Of a stretch of DNA of 64,000 nt, positions 1-17,900 are shown piece after piece. The stretch lies in contig NC_061080.1 in NCBI RefSeq assembly GCF_021917145.1, positions 5,438,693 through 5,502,692 on the forward strand, given 5' to 3'. Every line of letters starts with the position of its first letter. Positions within the stretch are counted from its first letter, which is position 1. The DNA comes from Hypomesus transpacificus. Lineage: Eukaryota; Chordata; Actinopteri; Osmeriformes; Osmeridae. The notes under the pieces were generated by a model. That model was given only the letters and a program-made list of their open reading frames with translations, was not told the DNA's origin and did no database searches. A program made the translations under genes and the position numbers.

Positions 1-4260
<4,260 letters not shown>

Positions 4261-4311
4261 CTGCCAGCCGGACAGAACACGAGCAGCTCCCAGCTTAAAC
4301 GAGCCATTTAT

Positions 4312-7300
4312 CTGTTAAAGAAAGGGGGGGGGGGGTTGTGTAGGACATACATAAGTGTACTGTATGTTCCTTCTGCAAAAGACCAAGCCAGGCATCACAT
4401 ATCGCACGCAAAGCAAGAAAGGGGTTTATTAGAACAAGCCATTCCTAGTGTTATCTTGGGCCACTGCAAGGGGAAAGGGAAATGGTATTTGCAGTTGTTG
4501 AGGCAAATATCATGGACATAAACAATGGTGACTGGAATTAATAGTTGTATAGAGTCTGACACCTAGAGGAGAAGACTGACTAGATATTAGGCAAGTGCTT
4601 AGAGAAACTGCAGATGGAACTGAATTATGTGAAAGAATAACTACCAAAATGTCATTCACCTTTGTCCCTACAGTACCAATAAGAGATTCCTTTCGTTAAA
4701 CAAACACAGTGGTGAAGTCCTAACTGAGGTATGCATCATATGTGCAACTTGCTTCTATGCCCTCAATATAAATCAAATACAAATGATTTACAGATGTCAC
4801 AAAGAAAGACATGAAGACCAAACAAGCACTACACTTAGTATGCTGCCTGGAATTGTTTGTTAACTAACACATTTAACAACTTTTTTAATGTCTCCATTAA
4901 ACATGTGCATGTTCAGATAATGTTTAAAACTTTTGAAGATTTATAACTTATTCAAAAACAATTAGCTAATTATCAACAGCCGCAATACCCAACTATAAAG
5001 AACAAAATCATACTTTAGGACGTTTTTGAAGTCTAGATGCATCAATGCACTATTTGTAAATCCAAACACTTTATTTGACACTCACTAACTCAAATGTATG
5101 GTTCAGCTTTAGGGTCAACAGTAGCATTCAAGTGATGCATGTAAGTACTAAAACCATGCTACTCTGCATGCAGTGCCACAGTTCATTGGTTATCCATGCA
5201 CAGCTCAGCTCAATTGGGAAAAAAGTACTTAGTCATGCCCTGGTCAACGCTGTTCCAGTAGACTTATGTGGACATTCTTTTTCCCTTCTCCGATAGAATA
5301 AGTGGCAAAACAGGATTTAGCTGGGTGAGCGAGGAGGGTATTGCCAATGGTTATGTCTTTAAGGCAAGAACTGTCATCCCGCACCAAGACCGTTTTTCTA
5401 AACATTTGCAGTGCTACTGTTGGGAGTGCCTCCTGTTGTTGCCTAATTCCTGTTGACTACCCATTAAAGTATAGTCACGAGTGTCTAATTTTTGTTTTTA
5501 CAGGACACTCAACAACATTAATTCTGACTGCAGTTACACTGCAAATGTAGTGAACTATGGTGCTCTCAACTTGCTTACTTCAAAGCCACAAGAACCAGCA
5601 ATACAAACGCAGTTAGAGTGAGGCGGGATCAAGCAGATATGACTGACCAATAAGCATTCAGAGTAAGAGAACGTGAGTTCACACTGGAAGCATTTCCCCA
5701 ATTTGACTCACACCTTTCTGTAAGTCAATGCACCTGCTAGGGAATACTGCACTACTGCACAACTGGTCAACAATAGGATGTTAGCTAGTTTAGTTTCTAT
5801 TGATAGTCTCTAAGGAAATGGTATGTAATTCAGTTTACTTTCCAGTTGGGTTCATCCTAGTGAATAGACTACGAGAAGCATGTGAAATATTATGAACACA
5901 TGGGGAAATGCTGCAAGTCTTTCCTCCTTTATTTCAAATCATATTTCAAATCGAGGATTCTTTTAAGCAGCATTTTCATCTAATTTTCAGAAGCCATTAG
6001 GTGCAGTGATAAGTTAAGGCAAAAAAGGAAAGACAAAAGCTGTAGTGCACAATTTGCAAATAGTGAGAGACTTGATATATTCCAACTAGTTACAGGACAC
6101 AAGTACGTTTTGCTGTTCTTCCTCAATGAAATACAAAAAGCCTTAGGAGTGAGGGAGTTTTTACTCAGCGAAAAGCCAAGGGTTTGCATTCAAGTTTCCC
6201 AGATCTTTAAAGCGAATCATGAAATTACTTAAAGTCCTAGGAAAGGGGAGCTGGCACAGCCATTTTGTGTTCAAACTGGTGGATATAGATGCAGCCACAT
6301 TTCCAAGGGACTTTGAAGAACACATAAACCTCTCACCATATTTAAAACCTCTTCGAAAACCTTACGTCTGAGAAAAAATCCTGAGCTTGACAAATTTAGT
6401 CGACGCCAAAACCTTCCTTTGTTAGCCTACAATCCAAGAAAAGTCAAAATACAGAGAGGTTTGTCACAACTGCTTCCATGACATTCACCAAAGTGAGGTT
6501 TGAAGATATCGTTGCACTATTTGGCGAAGTGTTGCAGTTTATTTTAATTGACACAACATTTAACGTGTATATTACACATTTTTAACAAAACTTATAAAGA
6601 AAAACATGCTGAAACAACAACAATTACACAGGACTATGAGAGTTGAATAAAAACGTGAATGGACCAGACAAAATATATCAGAGCTACATAATGTTTCAAG
6701 TGAGGGAGACGACTTTATGTTTAGGCTACAGCACAGAATCGACACTGTCTTGCTAGACTTACCAAAACCACCATTGATTCACGTTATTATTTTACTTAAT
6801 TAATCCAAATGAATAAGAAGGGTATATCGTAAGTAGGCCTAAATAAATGACTTAAAAATGTTGTAGGCTACATCAATTATGCCTAAGCAATGAACGTTTC
6901 AACCACCACTGATGGATTTTAGGTTATGAGGCTCCAACACCACAATATGCCCGATTTTCTACAGGCCCACTTAATTTCAGTCCTATCCCAAAGACAATCT
7001 AGAGTCTAAAGGTTGTGATGTCAACCATCCTTTCATTAGACGCATGTCGTTACCTGGCGCAGAGAAGGCACGTTAGTCTTTTCCGTCTTTTTGGAATCTT
7101 CATTTGGGATTTTAAGGTGGCACAAAACGTCCTTCAAAGTCAAAGACAAACACTACTTTTCCTGTATGATGAACCGATAAGATATAGCTTAAGACTTGGG
7201 TTTGCAGTGGCAACAACATATGATAAAATCCGTTGCAAGGACTCTGGTAAGGACCGCGTCAACTTCAACATCTCTGACGTCCCATGTGAATGTGAATAGT

Positions 7301-8221
7301 GGGGCTTTCTTGTATTGTGGTATGATATCCAAGACAAAAATCCAAACCAATGCAATCTTTTACCACAAAAGAAGCAGTTACAATTGCGCGCTTTGTTAAT
7401 TTCGCATTTAAAAGGTTATCCTTTCACACAAAAAAGTATGTATTTTCAAATTGTAATTCACATTATAAGTATCTAACAAAGGTTGTTTAAAATCCTGCAG
7501 TGGACAAGTGCAGGGCTTTGTTTGAATTGCCTTCAATGTCAATGTCGACGACCGAAATGTAGGCTAGTTGAGGCTACTAGTATATAGTTCCAATAAGGCA
7601 TGCAAAGTTATTTTTGATATCTCAGTTTATAATACGGCATTTATCCGCAACGGCTCTCGATCCATCACATTCCACTTTTTGTCCGCACTGCAGCGCAGTC
7701 TCATGTTAGACAAGAGACCCACCTTTTCGTACCACGTTTCAGGCGAGAGGTGGCGCACGCAACACCCCAAATGATGAAGGGGTAAAAAAACAAGAATTTA
7801 TGCTTGTCCCACCCTACAAATAATCTACCCCAATGGCAGTATTTTTCTTATCTTTAAGCATACTGGATAGGTGTTAATTGGGCCTATTTAAAATTCATTA
7901 AATATCACATCTAAGTAATGGGCGTTACATTAAAATTGACAGACCATACTGAAAATAATCGAGCTAACATTCCAACGTGAATCGCACGCTGGGATTTCCA
8001 AACGGACGCCCAATACAATTATAACATAAAAGCACCAGCACTTCTATTATGAATATCAACTTAAGCAAATGATTTCATTTCATATTAATGCATGTACATA
8101 TACGTTCAATCTCATCCTACATCATGTGGGCCTACCCAAGAAACAATAGGTTTGCAAAGCGACATTTTCCTAAACCTCCAATGCTGTCGAGATTATGTAA
8201 TATGGAAGCTTTCTTCTTACC
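4312..8221. other. Presumed ttbk1 5' intron, no gene seen
   Basis: AT-rich sequence between the ttbk1 start exon and its candidate leader exon. A run of G at about 4325-4335 is the only simple repeat noticed. Open frames here are short and show no recognisable domain or splice-consistent extension. Confidence 0.5.
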
Positions 8222-8480
8222 TAATTTTTTCCGCCGACATGAGATAGAAGTCGTAAAGATTTTGACGAGGGGCATTGTTTTGCCTCTACGGTCAAAACCA
8301 TATAAGGAGGTTCGCCCCGTGCACCGCCATTTTTACAGTAGCATCCTCTTGCTTGTCTCCATTCGCATCCCCAGCATCAGCATCATTTGCCAACAACGCA
8401 CTCCCTCGTTCATGCACGTTTCTATGGCGCCCGTATAGTATTTTGAGGCGGCAACACCGCCGCCTACTGAAAAGGAGTGG
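8222..8480 (-). other. ttbk1: Candidate non-coding first exon and promoter region of ttbk1
   Basis: On the minus strand this CpG-containing, GC-richer stretch ends in a good splice donor (TTAG|GTAAGA; last exon base near 8221-8222). It lies upstream of the ttbk1 start exon, whose 5' side has its own acceptor at 4312-4313 (the 5' UTR part of that exon is 4261-4311), so a non-coding leader exon must exist somewhere to the right. This is the best candidate I see between 4.3 and 9 kb. The transcription start is not determined. Confidence 0.4.
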
Positions 8481-8993
8481 AGCGTTTCAACAGGCATCCC
8501 ACAAATGATAGTTCAATTATGCCATGAATGCACACAACCCTCTCATAACGGAAATATTATTGAGCCGAGTCAAAAGTCTTCATCGGTTTGTATTTAGCAA
8601 GATTTACCTATTGCAACAAAGATACCTTATGGGGAATTTCTGTTTTCTCAAAATCTCCTTCAAACTTACATGCAGTATTTTGTTTCATTTCCACCGATGA
8701 AAAAACTATTCTGATTCTGTTACATAGCTACAAGGCACTTCAAGGTTCAAGATATTTACAAATCAAGATACTGACCGAGTTTAATTTGAAAGAGATAAAT
8801 ATCACATTGAAGAATATTACCCGTTTACAGCTTATCGCGTATAGAAACCTCTAAAAATATATTTCATAGTATTCATATCAAGTATTTTATGTTACATATG
8901 GAATGATACATGATATATATAAGCATCTATATTCATTTCAGTACAAAAGTGTAAAGTTACATAGAGTATTTGGTGTTCCCTTTTTCAGCATGG

Positions 8994-11900
8994 CTATACA
9001 TAATCAAAGGAAGGGTTTGAGAAGTTCAGGTTTGATGGGTTGTTAGGATCCTCATCTTCTTCAAAGTCCTCAGGGCTCAAGTCTGCTTCAAACATCCTCT
9101 GTAACAAGCCGTCCACAGTTTTGTATCCTGATGGAGATCAGCCAATGAATGTCAGTATGATGAACTACGATCATCCAGTTACGTTTACAACAAATGATCC
9201 TGTCTCATAGCTTCATAATGGCTTGCTGTTACTGGTTAGATCATGTGAAACAGAAAGCTCAGTCCGGCTCTCAAAAGCTAGTATTTGCTGTTGTATTTTT
9301 GTTGTGTGTGAGTAGTGTTATAATTGGTATAAGCAAAAATTGTAATGTCATATTATTCAAACACATGCCAGTCATGTGATGCAAGGCAACGGGGAACACT
9401 GTAAAACACAATGGGATTTTGGAGCTTAGCTTACTGTTTGAGGCAATCTTAAACATGAGTGCCGGTTTGGCCTTTGTAGATTCTGAAGTACCCATGTCAT
9501 TGTCATTTGTTTCCATTGCATCCACCAAGTTTTCATCTGGCCCGTCCCTAAGTGGAGAGAATCTTTTTATATTTTAACTTCATTGTTAAATGTTTTATGT
9601 TAAGTAATAACATTGGGAATGAAATGAGTGTGTGTGAGTTGTTGTACGTTTAACTACTAAGTAAAGTAATACATTAATCAAGTTGAAACATTAGCATTGG
9701 AAACAATAGAAATATTGGAACCTAGTCTAGGGCAATGAGATATCTGCAAAACGTACTGTTCAACACCCAGCCCCAGTTCCTCAATTTTCTTTTCCAGCGA
9801 CGTCTGCAGGTGGCTTTTGTCAACGGTGTATTCCACAAAGAAGGCCTCAAGTACAAAGGCGATGAAGATACTGTCAAGACATTACATTAATTCAGCCAAC
9901 TTGTCAGGATAGACTCATGTTCTTGTGAAAAGCAATTTGGCAAAGAGCCATTATTATATGGAAAAACACTGTCCAAAAATGATGGGCTTACCAAACTCCT
10001 GGTCTATGTACATGTGAGATACTCTACATAGAAACGGCCCTTTTTAAGTGCAAGTAAATGTTTTTGTTCTTACTTGATGATGATGATGACGACAACAATA
10101 TGGAACAGGACAAAGAATATTCTGGCTGATACGTGAGTGACAGCAGTATACCCACTGCTCAACAGTGGAACCCCATTAAGGAACTGCAAATGAAGTTTTC
10201 ACTGAGAACTGAATTTACCTTCATTAAAAGCATTTCACAGTTGTGAGTCTGATTTAGTTAAAATAAATGGTTACGATAATTTAGATGTCAACGTTATTTT
10301 TCTAATTGACATATTTCAACTATATGAGTCCGGTTGTGTGACCATTCAATTTAGAAAAGCACAAAACAGACAACTGCTGACGGGTGGGAAAAAAAAGGTT
10401 TGTCAGCAGACAGGCTAAACAGAATAACTACGACCCGTTGTTTCTGACCCCATTTCCTATTTACAGATTTGAGTTTTAGAAAAAGGATATCATGCCACTG
10501 ATTGACCACAGTCAGCTCCAGCAAAAGAACAAAGGAAGAAATCACATTGTTGAAGTTGTTCTTGCAGTAGTTGTTCCTGGCAAACGCCGTGCCCTTGAGA
10601 AGGGGGTTCCCACAGTACTCCTTCTCAGGATCGGTTGAGTCTTGCGGAAAAAAATGGATTCTCCCTTTGAATAGTTCCATTCCCACCATGGCAAATATGT
10701 AGTAAACAACCTATGAAACAAGAAGGAGGTAAGTTTGCTATACGTTTTGTTTAGGCCTTTTTTACTAGTGCACAGTGCCCATGATGCAGTCGGTGAGTAA
10801 AATGCCAGGCAAACACACAAATACAGGTCTATAGATAGTGCACAGTGCCCATGATAAAATGTGTGTCACACACAGATTCCTGGAATTATAGAAAAGGCAC
10901 AGTTCCCATTATGATGTCGGTAACACACACATTTAGGGAAATATAGATAGATAATGCAGTGCCCGTGATGCAGCTGGTGATGACAGTTCTTCTCAGTGGC
11001 TTTGGTACCTATATTTCTCAATCATAATTGAAATTCTCTGTCATCTCAGAAGTACTTGTTCAACTTCCACATCTCTTCTACTCACTTATGCACATCCTAA
11101 AAGCAATTTCTCATTATTTTAAACAAATATCCAATGCTCTGGTACATTCATGCAAATATTATGCATGTTCGTTACCAGGCTCCTACAGAGCTAGATAACG
11201 ACCCTTTTATTTGAATCAGGTCTATGCCCAATCTATGCCCACCACTAATTTTAATTTTGTGCTATGCAATGCTGTAAAATAGTCTTGCATTTTCTGAATC
11301 GCATTCTCATAAATATGACATGACAACTGACTGAGGAGACAACATTTGTACAAACATTGTTCCTGTCGCTATATCCATGCCTTAAGAAACCGACCAAGGA
11401 GGCTAAAGTGGTAGGAATAGTGCCCATGTCCGTAATGCACTCTGGTGATTATAATGTCGTAGTTGATTTGGTTTTGAGAGTTCTGTGCACATTTGCAATG
11501 TGCAGGTAGTTTTGACATCAGTAAACACATTGATTTATGTAACAATCACTGATCTATACTGAAAGTACCCACTTCATATTGTCGTTCTGTTAGCTAGTCA
11601 TAAACCCTTTGAAAGCAGCACTGAAAACAAATTGTAGCTAGAAACCGTCCAGCTATACCTGCTGAAATATCCCATACTCTTTAAGTAAGTTCTTTTAGTT
11701 AGCCAGCCAGTATTTTAGCAGTAAAATTGTCTTGGATTTTCTGTATCATATTGACAATCAATAATATGTTTCTTGTGCCTGTTTTTGGCTTGCAATATCC
11801 ATATTGTTTCGGCTTGCGAGAGCTAGCTTAGTGCAGCTCAGTCAACTGAACATGGCCGAGAGTTGAGAGCAAAGCAAGCTAAACTTGTAGTAAATAATTT

Positions 11901-14900
11901 GGGGAAAATTATTATCCAAACCACTGCACTCCGTTGGATTATAAAAAGGACACCTGCAAAATATGAACTTTGCAGAGTGCCCGGTTCTTGAGATAATCAT
12001 TGGATACTAGCTGCCCTAAAATCCCATTCACACAGATAAACAGACACACACAGAGATTCCTAGAATTATTAGAGATATGAAAAAGAGAGAGATGACCCAA
12101 CAATCTTATGACCTCAGAGCTTCAGTTTAGCAGATTTATGAAGTCAGTAATTAAATGCAGCTCATACAAAACATCATAAAACTGTGTAAGTCTAATGTTG
12201 CATATACACTACTGTAATTACAATTAGACTCTAACCACTTACAACAATGAGCTGTCCAAATGTAAGTATAGTTGGCCCGATCTTGATGAGAGTGTTGATA
12301 ATGGCACGGAACCTGTTTAGGAAGATAATAATATGAAGAAGGTTACAGCCTCACAGACTTAGGTTTAGGCATGGGGGCTATGATTGTTGGCAAAGATGTG
12401 GACATTCCAACTCTGAATATCTGCTCCTAAGCAGACGTAAAGTTCTGACCTTTCGATGCTATCCACAATCCGTATGAGCCTCAGCACCCTCAGGATGAAG
12501 ACTATGTCCAGGATCTGACGGCTAGTGTACCCTCCAGCTGTGACAAGGCATGTTTACGTCAATGTGATAAATCCCAAAAGAGATATTTAATCTTCTGAGC
12601 TGTTCTGAAATAGCATGCTGTGAGGCCATTAACAGTAGAGTTGTAATACAAGAAGACCATGCCAGAGTTTGGAAATATACAAAATCAGGGTTAGAGTTTG
12701 GGTTAACCCTAAACCTACCAGTTGATTCACTTCCCCCCCAAAATACCCAGTCAAATTCAAGCACAATACCTCTACCCCTAACAGCCAAATAAAGCAGAAT
12801 ATAGAATGTAACTTCACACCACGGACCCCTTTAATAGCCAGGCTTGCCCACCACAACCACAGCGTCCACTAGAGGCAGAATAGCGGGAGGGAACAGCAGG
12901 GTTTATGGCCTTCCTCACCTGGAGAAGTGTGCTCATTCCAAACCTAAATGTCCTGACATTATAAATCTCCTACACCCATCTGAAGGGATTAGATAATATT
13001 GTAAATGGTAACGTAGAAGTTCTTCGCTTTAATACACAATATGCCCTTATGAATTTGCCATTTAAGTTTATGAATAAAGCTTGGCTTTCCTATATTGTTG
13101 GGCAAAATCAAGGGTTATGTAAAATAAAGAATTAAACAATTGTTTTTGTAGAAATTACAAAACTTTGAAGTTTGACAAAGATCCATTTATTTATTTATTT
13201 TTTACTTCAAGTGTGGTACCATATGATAACTTTCGTGTCACAGTGTTCAGAACAAAAAAGTCAATCATCACTTTGTGTGTAATCCTCACAAATGATGACA
13301 ATGACAAACAGAGTACTCACATGACTTTACGGCTGAATTGATGACCGTAGCAACCAATGCAGAGATGACAATGATGGTGTCAAACCTGTATCAGTTAGAG
13401 TAGGCTAAATCAACCACAATTTAACATGTATTTTTCACGTTTATCAATGAACATGAACAAAAAGGGCATAGATAGATAACCTATCATACATTCTACACTT
13501 AACGTTCTGAATGCAATTCAATTGTAAAACAATACATTTCATACAATGTCTCAAGTTCTCACCAGTTCCAGAACTGATGTCTAGAGAAGAAGGTGCGGGG
13601 CTCAAAGGTATAGAGTTTGAGGAGGATCTCCAGAAGGTAAAGAGCCAGGAACCCCCACTCTGCGTTGGATATCAGCGGGTTCCCCTCATCCAGACCGATG
13701 AATACGGCATTTACCAGGATGATCAAGTCATAAGTGTAAATAAACACCCTGTGTGGAAAAAACACATAAGGTCAGCATGTATGAGGACATGCTCACACAA
13801 GTAGATTTACAGTTATCCTTTTAGCAGACACATTTATCCAAAGTCCCTTACAAAGTGTGCATTGAATCTGCAGGAGGTGTGTGATTTGAACCCTTTATAC
13901 CTTGTACAGATTTAGGCTGAGGAGGATTCAAACCCACAATGTCACAATTTAGTGTATTACAGGTGGGTACAAAACACATTGCAGGAATAACAACTTATCA
14001 GACTGAGGCCTAAGCCACTTATAAACACTTACTGGCATACATTATAGTGCCCGCCCACCCACCTATGCACGCAAGCACTCATCCTACACTCACAAATGGA
14101 TATGTTTACACAAAGTAATGTGTGGGGTTGATGGTGGGAGTTTCCATGTCTGTGTGTACATTTTTACACCAATAGGATGCCAATCAAAGCCAATCAAAAG
14201 CCTAAAGTTTTTTGAAGAAAAATATATTAATTAAAAAAACATAACAAATAGCTTAACAACTACAATTAAAAATTAAGCCAATTAGCCCAACTGAAATTAG
14301 GCCCAATGGCAAAAATGAAACTGAACCACAATGAAACTGAACCACGATGAAACAACCACAGAGGCAAACATTATTCTCTAGTCCTTCACACCAAATACTT
14401 CCTCCAGTATTTTCTTGTTGGAATAAAATGTCAAACTCAACATTGGACCAACATGATTAGTTCAAAGTAGGGATGCACCGAATCCAGATTTATGGGGTTC
14501 GACGAATACCAAATCCACTGGTTAAGATTCGGCCGAAACCGAATCCACTAGTTAAGATTCGGCCGAAACCGAATCCTTCTCCCATCTCAGTCCATTAACA
14601 CAGTAAACACTTTGATGAAGTAAACAACATCCACAGCAGTGTTTTTTTTTTTACTGTAAAAAAAGAATAGGCAACATTATGCCAGGAAGACAAGTGGGAA
14701 AAACTATTTTGACAATTACCATATGCCTATGTTTACCCTATCTCAAAATCCAATCAATATCCAAAATATTATCAGACATAGCGGCTCCCTGACACCCGCA
14801 AATGCTATACAATCTCCAGGAAATCGGGGATTTTATATTTAGAGCGAGAGACTGTCCAATGGTCATTTCTGGTAGATAAAGGTGCATATCGCGCGTCCTG

Positions 14901-17900
14901 ATTGCGTCTCGGGTGGGGGTGGACAACATGCGTCCGGATTGCTGGGGGGGGTTAGAATGCCACCTCCCAGAAATGAGTTTCTGCAGGTTAGGATGTCTGT
15001 ATAGAGGGTTTTCACCGACACGTCATCAGACCGGAAGTCGCCATCTTGGAGGCACTCCGCATCACAACAAAGCACTGGCACTGAAGTATATCCCGAACGT
15101 CAAGGAAAATTGTGAATTATTGCTGTGTTTCAGGTTGTACAAATAGGACAGATCGTGAAAAACATTTGGTATATTATCAACTTCCAAAAGTTATTAAAAA
15201 CCAGGGAAAGGAATGCCGGAGGTTTTGTCAGAGGAAAGGAGGCGCTTGTGGTTGGCAAAGCTCAACCTATATCTACGAGGGAAAAAACACGTTTGAGAGT
15301 CACTTGGCTACACCTTGAGTATTGCAATGATATCATACAGTTAAGGTTAAGTTGGTTAATGACTTTATTGCATTACTTACTTTGGCCTTCATAACACAAC
15401 GCTCGTTGATAGCACTAACTTGTTACTGCGTCTCCCTCACCCATCCACACACCATCTGGTATAGGCCTCCAAATCTTTGTAGGATTTAAGGTCTTCCGCT
15501 GTGTATGGGCTCGGCGAGAAAAACAGGTTGTTGACTATATCGGGATATGCAACTGAAGGAAAAATCACCGGGTAGTCACGGATCCAAGAAGAGGGATCTA
15601 ACTCGTAGGGATCTGCACCGCCAATAAATCGTAATTTCTCGAAATATTGTGCCTTTTCTTGTGGTCCGAGTCCTTCCCTCAATGCCTTTGCATCTTGGAC
15701 GCGATTTGACGAGCTTTTCGGTTGTTTAGATATGGCTATATTCACTTAAAGTATCCAAAGCGCACAATACTCCATGCACTCCTATCAGTTTGTTTCGGCC
15801 CACAATGGCCGCGCATCCGGGTTACCGCCTAGAACGTGACGTCAATGAAAACCCTCTATTAGCCTTTCAGATTTCTTGAATTTCTTTTGTACGTTTTATA
15901 CGCAAATGATTTAACAGCGGAGATGTTGTGCATTGTTTAGCGTCCTTGCCACCACGAGACAAATCGGCATTGCATATTGAGGATGTAGCTCGACTTGAAT
16001 CGCCTTCTTTTGACTGAAAGTACTGCCAAACAACACCTTTTCTGCTCACGAGTTCCATTTTCACTTTCTCTCAGCCTACTGCATTGACCACCTACGTAAA
16101 CACCTTCCTGTAATCAATGGCAGCGTCATTATTTCGACCAGTGTAGCGCGCGTAGTGCAAGTGTAGGGTTCGGGTTCGGTGGGAAAAAAAGTTACAGTTC
16201 GGCCGAAACCGGACCCCGTCAAAGAGCCCAATATTCAGCCAAAACCGAGTCCTGGATTCAGTGCATCCCTAGTTCAAAGGCATAAAAACTGCCCTCCATG
16301 TGCCAAACCCTCCATCTCCCACAATCTCTCAATCACCCTGGGATCATCAACGATGACCCCTTCATCCTCTGCCAGGAACCTCGGGGTGACCATGGATGAC
16401 GAGCTCTCCCTCACGGCCCACATTGCTGCGGTCTACCTGTTGTGTAGATTCACCCTCTACAACATCCGGAAGATCAGGAGATACCTATCTGAGCAACCCA
16501 GCTGCTAGTCCAAGCTTGTCCTCTCCAAGTTGGACTACTGCAACTCGCTGCTCGCCGGTCTCCCAGCATGTGCAACCCGCCCTCTCCGGAGGTTTCAGAA
16601 TGCGGCAGCCCGTCTGGTCTTCAATCTACCCAGACGCTCCCATGTTACCCCACTCCTTATCTCCCTCCACTGGCTTACCATCACGGCCCGTATCAGATTC
16701 AAGACTCTGGTACTGACCTTCCGACTGGTGAACGGGACTGCACCCGACTACAGTCTCTCCTCCAGCCTTACACCCCGACCCGCCACCTACGGTCTTCTTC
16801 CGACAACCATCTGGTGGTCCCACCGCTCAAGAGTGCCCAGTCCCAACACAAGCTCTTCTCCTGTCTGGCCCCCCAATGGTGGAATCAACTCCCCACCTCC
16901 ATCAGGGACACTGACTGTCTCCCCACCTTCAAGAAAAGGCTCAAGACGCACTTGTTCCGGGAGTACAATGGCACTTAGGAATGATTGGCTGGACCTGATG
17001 TTAGTTTCCCCCAGGATCACAATGACTCTTATTGAGAGACTGTTGCTCTTGTTAGTTTGTTGTAACTGTCTTAAAATTATTGTACTCGCTGTGAAATATA
17101 TGATTGTTGCTTGCTTTTTCCACAGGTACACTTTTTAGGTTCTTGCTGTTTAACTGTAACTTCCTGTCTAACTACATGCTCTTATCGTTTTTCCCTTTGG
17201 GACTTATTTGTTGTCACAATGTTTGCTTCATGTTTGGCTACCCGCAATGTTTGGGGATATCTCGTTGTTATGATCAGTGACCTATGCACTTTTGTAAAAC
17301 TCTCTCTTGGAAGCCGCTTTAGATCGTCTGCTAAATGCATAAATGTAAATGCTTCACACAGAAAAAAGCAGTGTGACCCCCGGACAGCCATGTTCTAGCC
17401 AGGCTATATTTAGAGGCTTGAATGTAATGAGTCACGCTGGAAGGTTTATAAGTCACATCTTTTATAACCTTTTGAAAGTAAAAAACATTCTACAACTCAC
17501 CCAAGGACATAAAGTGCGTACAAAGCTCATTGCAAAGGCAATAAAGGACTTTTTGCCATGGGAATTGCAAAAAAAACCTAAGACCATGCGGATCACAAAT
17601 CATGTCTAAGTTCAGCAAATGGTTTCCCAAAGCAAACTATGGTTGCCCTCTGAAAGCACCCTATTAGAGAAGCGAAGAACTAAATTAATCCAATCTCAAC
17701 TTGCTATTAAGTATTTACCATATTGCTCCCATTTGACAAATCATTGGTCCCCCCACCCACCCCAGTTTGATCAGGGTTGGGAAAGACCTTGGGCGAGCCA
17801 TACCGGTGCTGGACCATGCGAAGTAGCAGGCGGCTGGGAGAGGAGAGGTAGAGGGAAGGCAGCCAAGTCTCTAGGGGATGGGGCCTAGACTTCACAGTGA

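Larger units (their letters stand above)
14468..16271 (-). mobile_element. hAT-like DNA transposon with 8-bp TSD, internally deleted
   Basis: The left end begins TAGGGATGCACCGAATCCAG and the right end finishes CTGGATTCAGTGCATCCCTA, an imperfect terminal inverted repeat. Both sides are flanked by the same 8 bp, GTTCAAAG (14460-14467 and 16272-16279), the hallmark of hAT elements. Internal GGTTCGGCCGAAACC-type repeats occur near both ends. Near the right end, minus-strand frame 15867-16064 resembles the start of a hAT transposase with a decayed BED zinc finger (VWQYF, one cysteine of the pair replaced, then TTSPLLNHLR). A second transposon is nested at 15003-15857. No transposase catalytic core remains. 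Confidence 0.8.

Noticed and set aside
7015..7299. 94-codon open frame upstream of ttbk1
   Set aside because: No recognisable domain, no splice support, antisense to the presumed ttbk1 intron.
10074..10190. Conventional AG acceptor at 10085-10086+100 (TTTGCAG) for tpcn3 exon 16
   Set aside because: It would add residues FLNGVP before LLSSGY and needs a GT donor that breaks VVNQWH. The AT-AC reading fits the family and all U12 signals.
16179..16978. Several overlapping frames of 100-200 codons as host genes
   Set aside because: They are pieces of one frameshifted L2 reverse transcriptase.
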